Shown: positions 52,345 to 53,127 of the stretch, piece by piece | Position numbering within the stretch: position 1 is the first letter of the stretch | Layout of the letters: each line of letters opens with the position of its first letter | Origin: Methylorubrum populi | Lineage (GTDB): Bacteria; Pseudomonadota; Alphaproteobacteria; Rhizobiales; Beijerinckiaceae | Direction: 5' to 3' | Length of the DNA stretch: 53,127 nucleotides | NCBI GenBank assembly: GCA_020741775.1 | Contig: DYYG01000014.1 | Location: 1 to 53,127, forward strand | The notes under the pieces: generated by a model | The model's input: the letters and a program-made list of their open reading frames with translations, nothing else | Told to the model about the DNA's origin: nothing | Database searches by the model: none | Position numbers and translations under genes: made by a program

Positions 52345-52707
52345 ATGACCGGCAAGCCGACGGTGCTCATCGTCGAGGACGAGGAGATGCTGCTCAACGC
52401 CGTGGCGATGGAGTTCGAGGATGCGGGCTTCACCGTGCTCTGCGCCGGCACGGCGGAGGAAGCCTATGGTCTGCTCCAGGAGGGGCGGGCGATCGATCTC
52501 CTGTTCACCGATATCCGCCTGCCAGGCCAGCTCGACGGCTGGGACCTCGCCGAGCACGCCCGCGACCTCCACCCGGCGCTGCCGGTGATCTACGTGACCG
52601 GCTACAGCACCGAGCAGCCCCGCCAGGTGAGCGAGAGCACGCTGGTGATGAAACCCTACCGCATGACGGCGATCATGAGCGCCGCGCGTCAGCTCGGCGT
52701 GGGGTGA
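52345..52707 (+). CDS. Single-domain response regulator
   Basis: 120 residues, receiver domain only. The acidic pair is in VLIVEDEEML, the phosphoacceptor Asp is in LLFTDIRLPG near residue 56, and the Thr/Lys pair is in VIYVTGYS and VMKPYR. It probably receives phosphate from the ethylene-receptor-like kinase encoded just upstream; the output is not encoded in the protein, so it must act by protein interaction or phosphorelay. AGGGGG precedes the ATG. Confidence 0.9.
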   Translation: MTGKPTVLIVEDEEMLLNAVAMEFEDAGFTVLCAGTAEEAYGLLQEGRAIDLLFTDIRLPGQLDGWDLAEHARDLHPALPVIYVTGYSTEQPRQVSESTLVMKPYRMTAIMSAARQLGVG

Positions 52708-52719
52708 GCGGGGCTCCGA

Positions 52720-52823
52720 CCAGATCCGTTCGATCCCTCCGGGACGGCGGATCCGGGCTTCGCTCAGGCGCCGCGCGGGCTGTCCGATACGCGAACCGCT
52801 TTCATCAAGCGGATCCCGTATCA
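52720..52823 (-). repeat. Stop-codon-associated two-hairpin repeat, copy D
   Basis: Read on the minus strand it starts with the TGA stop of the acyl-CoA synthetase gene (52821-52823). The first hairpin is strong (GATACG with CGTATC and TCCGCTT with AAAGCGG); the second is imperfect here. It lies between convergent genes. Confidence 0.85.
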
Positions 52824-53127
52824 CTCCTCCCGCGCCTTCTCCCGCAGCAGGAATTTCTGCACCTTGCCCGTCGAGGTCTTCGGCAATTCGCCGAACACCA
52901 CATGGCGCGGCAGCTTGTAGGGCGCGAGCCGCTCGCGGCACCACGCGATCAGGTCATCGGAGGCGACCTCCCGGCCCTCCTTCAGTTCGACGAAGGCGCA
53001 GGGCGTCTCGCCCCATTTCTCGTCGGGCTTGGCCACCACGGCGGCGGCGGCGACCGCCGGATGCTTGAACAGGGCATCCTCGACCTCGATGGAGGAGATG
53101 TTCTCGCCGCCCGAGATGATGATGTCC
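52821..53127 (-). CDS. Acyl-CoA synthetase / AMP-dependent ligase, C-terminal part
   Basis: The gene runs off the right edge; 101 C-terminal residues are seen. They form the typical C-terminal domain of ANL enzymes: [57 protein letters not shown] with the catalytic lysine, QKFLLR. It activates a carboxylic acid, probably a fatty acid, to its CoA thioester. The chain ends REKAREE, and its TGA is part of repeat copy D. Confidence 0.9.
   Translation of the reverse strand, partial: DIIISGGENISSIEVEDALFKHPAVAAAAVVAKPDEKWGETPCAFVELKEGREVASDDLIAWCRERLAPYKLPRHVVFGELPKTSTGKVQKFLLREKAREE

Overview
The window is about 53 kb of GC-rich alphaproteobacterial chromosome. It carries a complete methanol-oxidation operon with the gene order mxaFJGIRSACKLDEHB, encoded on the minus strand. 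The MxaF, MxaG and MxaI products carry the hallmark residues of the Methylobacterium/Methylorubrum proteins, so the host is almost certainly a pink-pigmented facultative methylotroph of the M. extorquens type. I see no tRNA, rRNA, CRISPR array, transposase or phage gene.

Layout. Positions 1-6.6 kb hold surface or secreted proteins: a malectin-domain protein cut by the left edge, a phosphomannomutase/phosphoglucomutase, and two tandem beta-helix/RTX paralogues. Positions 6.6-17.2 kb are an exopolysaccharide locus. Its minus-strand operon encodes UDP-xylose synthase, a WecG/TagA glycosyltransferase, a GDP-mannose 3,5-epimerase-like enzyme, an initiating sugar-phosphate transferase, a GumC/ExoP-like co-polymerase and a zinc-ribbon protein. 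The divergent plus-strand genes encode an ExoF-like exporter and ManC. With the mutase this supplies GDP-mannose and UDP-sugar precursors, an initiating enzyme and an export channel; no flippase or polymerase is visible. Positions 17.2-29.8 kb are the mxa operon: methanol dehydrogenase subunits and cytochrome cL first, then the AAA+/von Willebrand maturation and calcium-insertion genes joined by ATGA or GTGA stop-start overlaps, then the regulator mxaB. The promoter and a long structured leader lie upstream of mxaF, and two large palindromes divide the operon.

Positions 30-43 kb hold a divergent trypsin-like protease, metabolic and membrane genes (MBL-fold hydrolase, DUF2243, FMN reductase, GlcG/HbpS-like, DUF502), glmU and glmS for UDP-GlcNAc synthesis, and recG. 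Positions 43-53 kb hold sdhE, mfd, a cold-shock gene with two small companions, an atypical receiver, a degenerate adenylate-forming protein, a sensor kinase with an intact ethylene-receptor-type transmembrane domain plus its response regulator, and the 3' end of an acyl-CoA synthetase gene.

The two most interesting signals are these. (i) A dispersed repeat of about 105 bp, with two hairpins, is present in four copies, and its first three bases are always the TGA stop codon of the adjoining gene. (ii) The ethylene-receptor-like kinase keeps Asp, Tyr, Ile, Pro, Cys and His at the ETR1 spacing, in a genus that lives on leaf surfaces.
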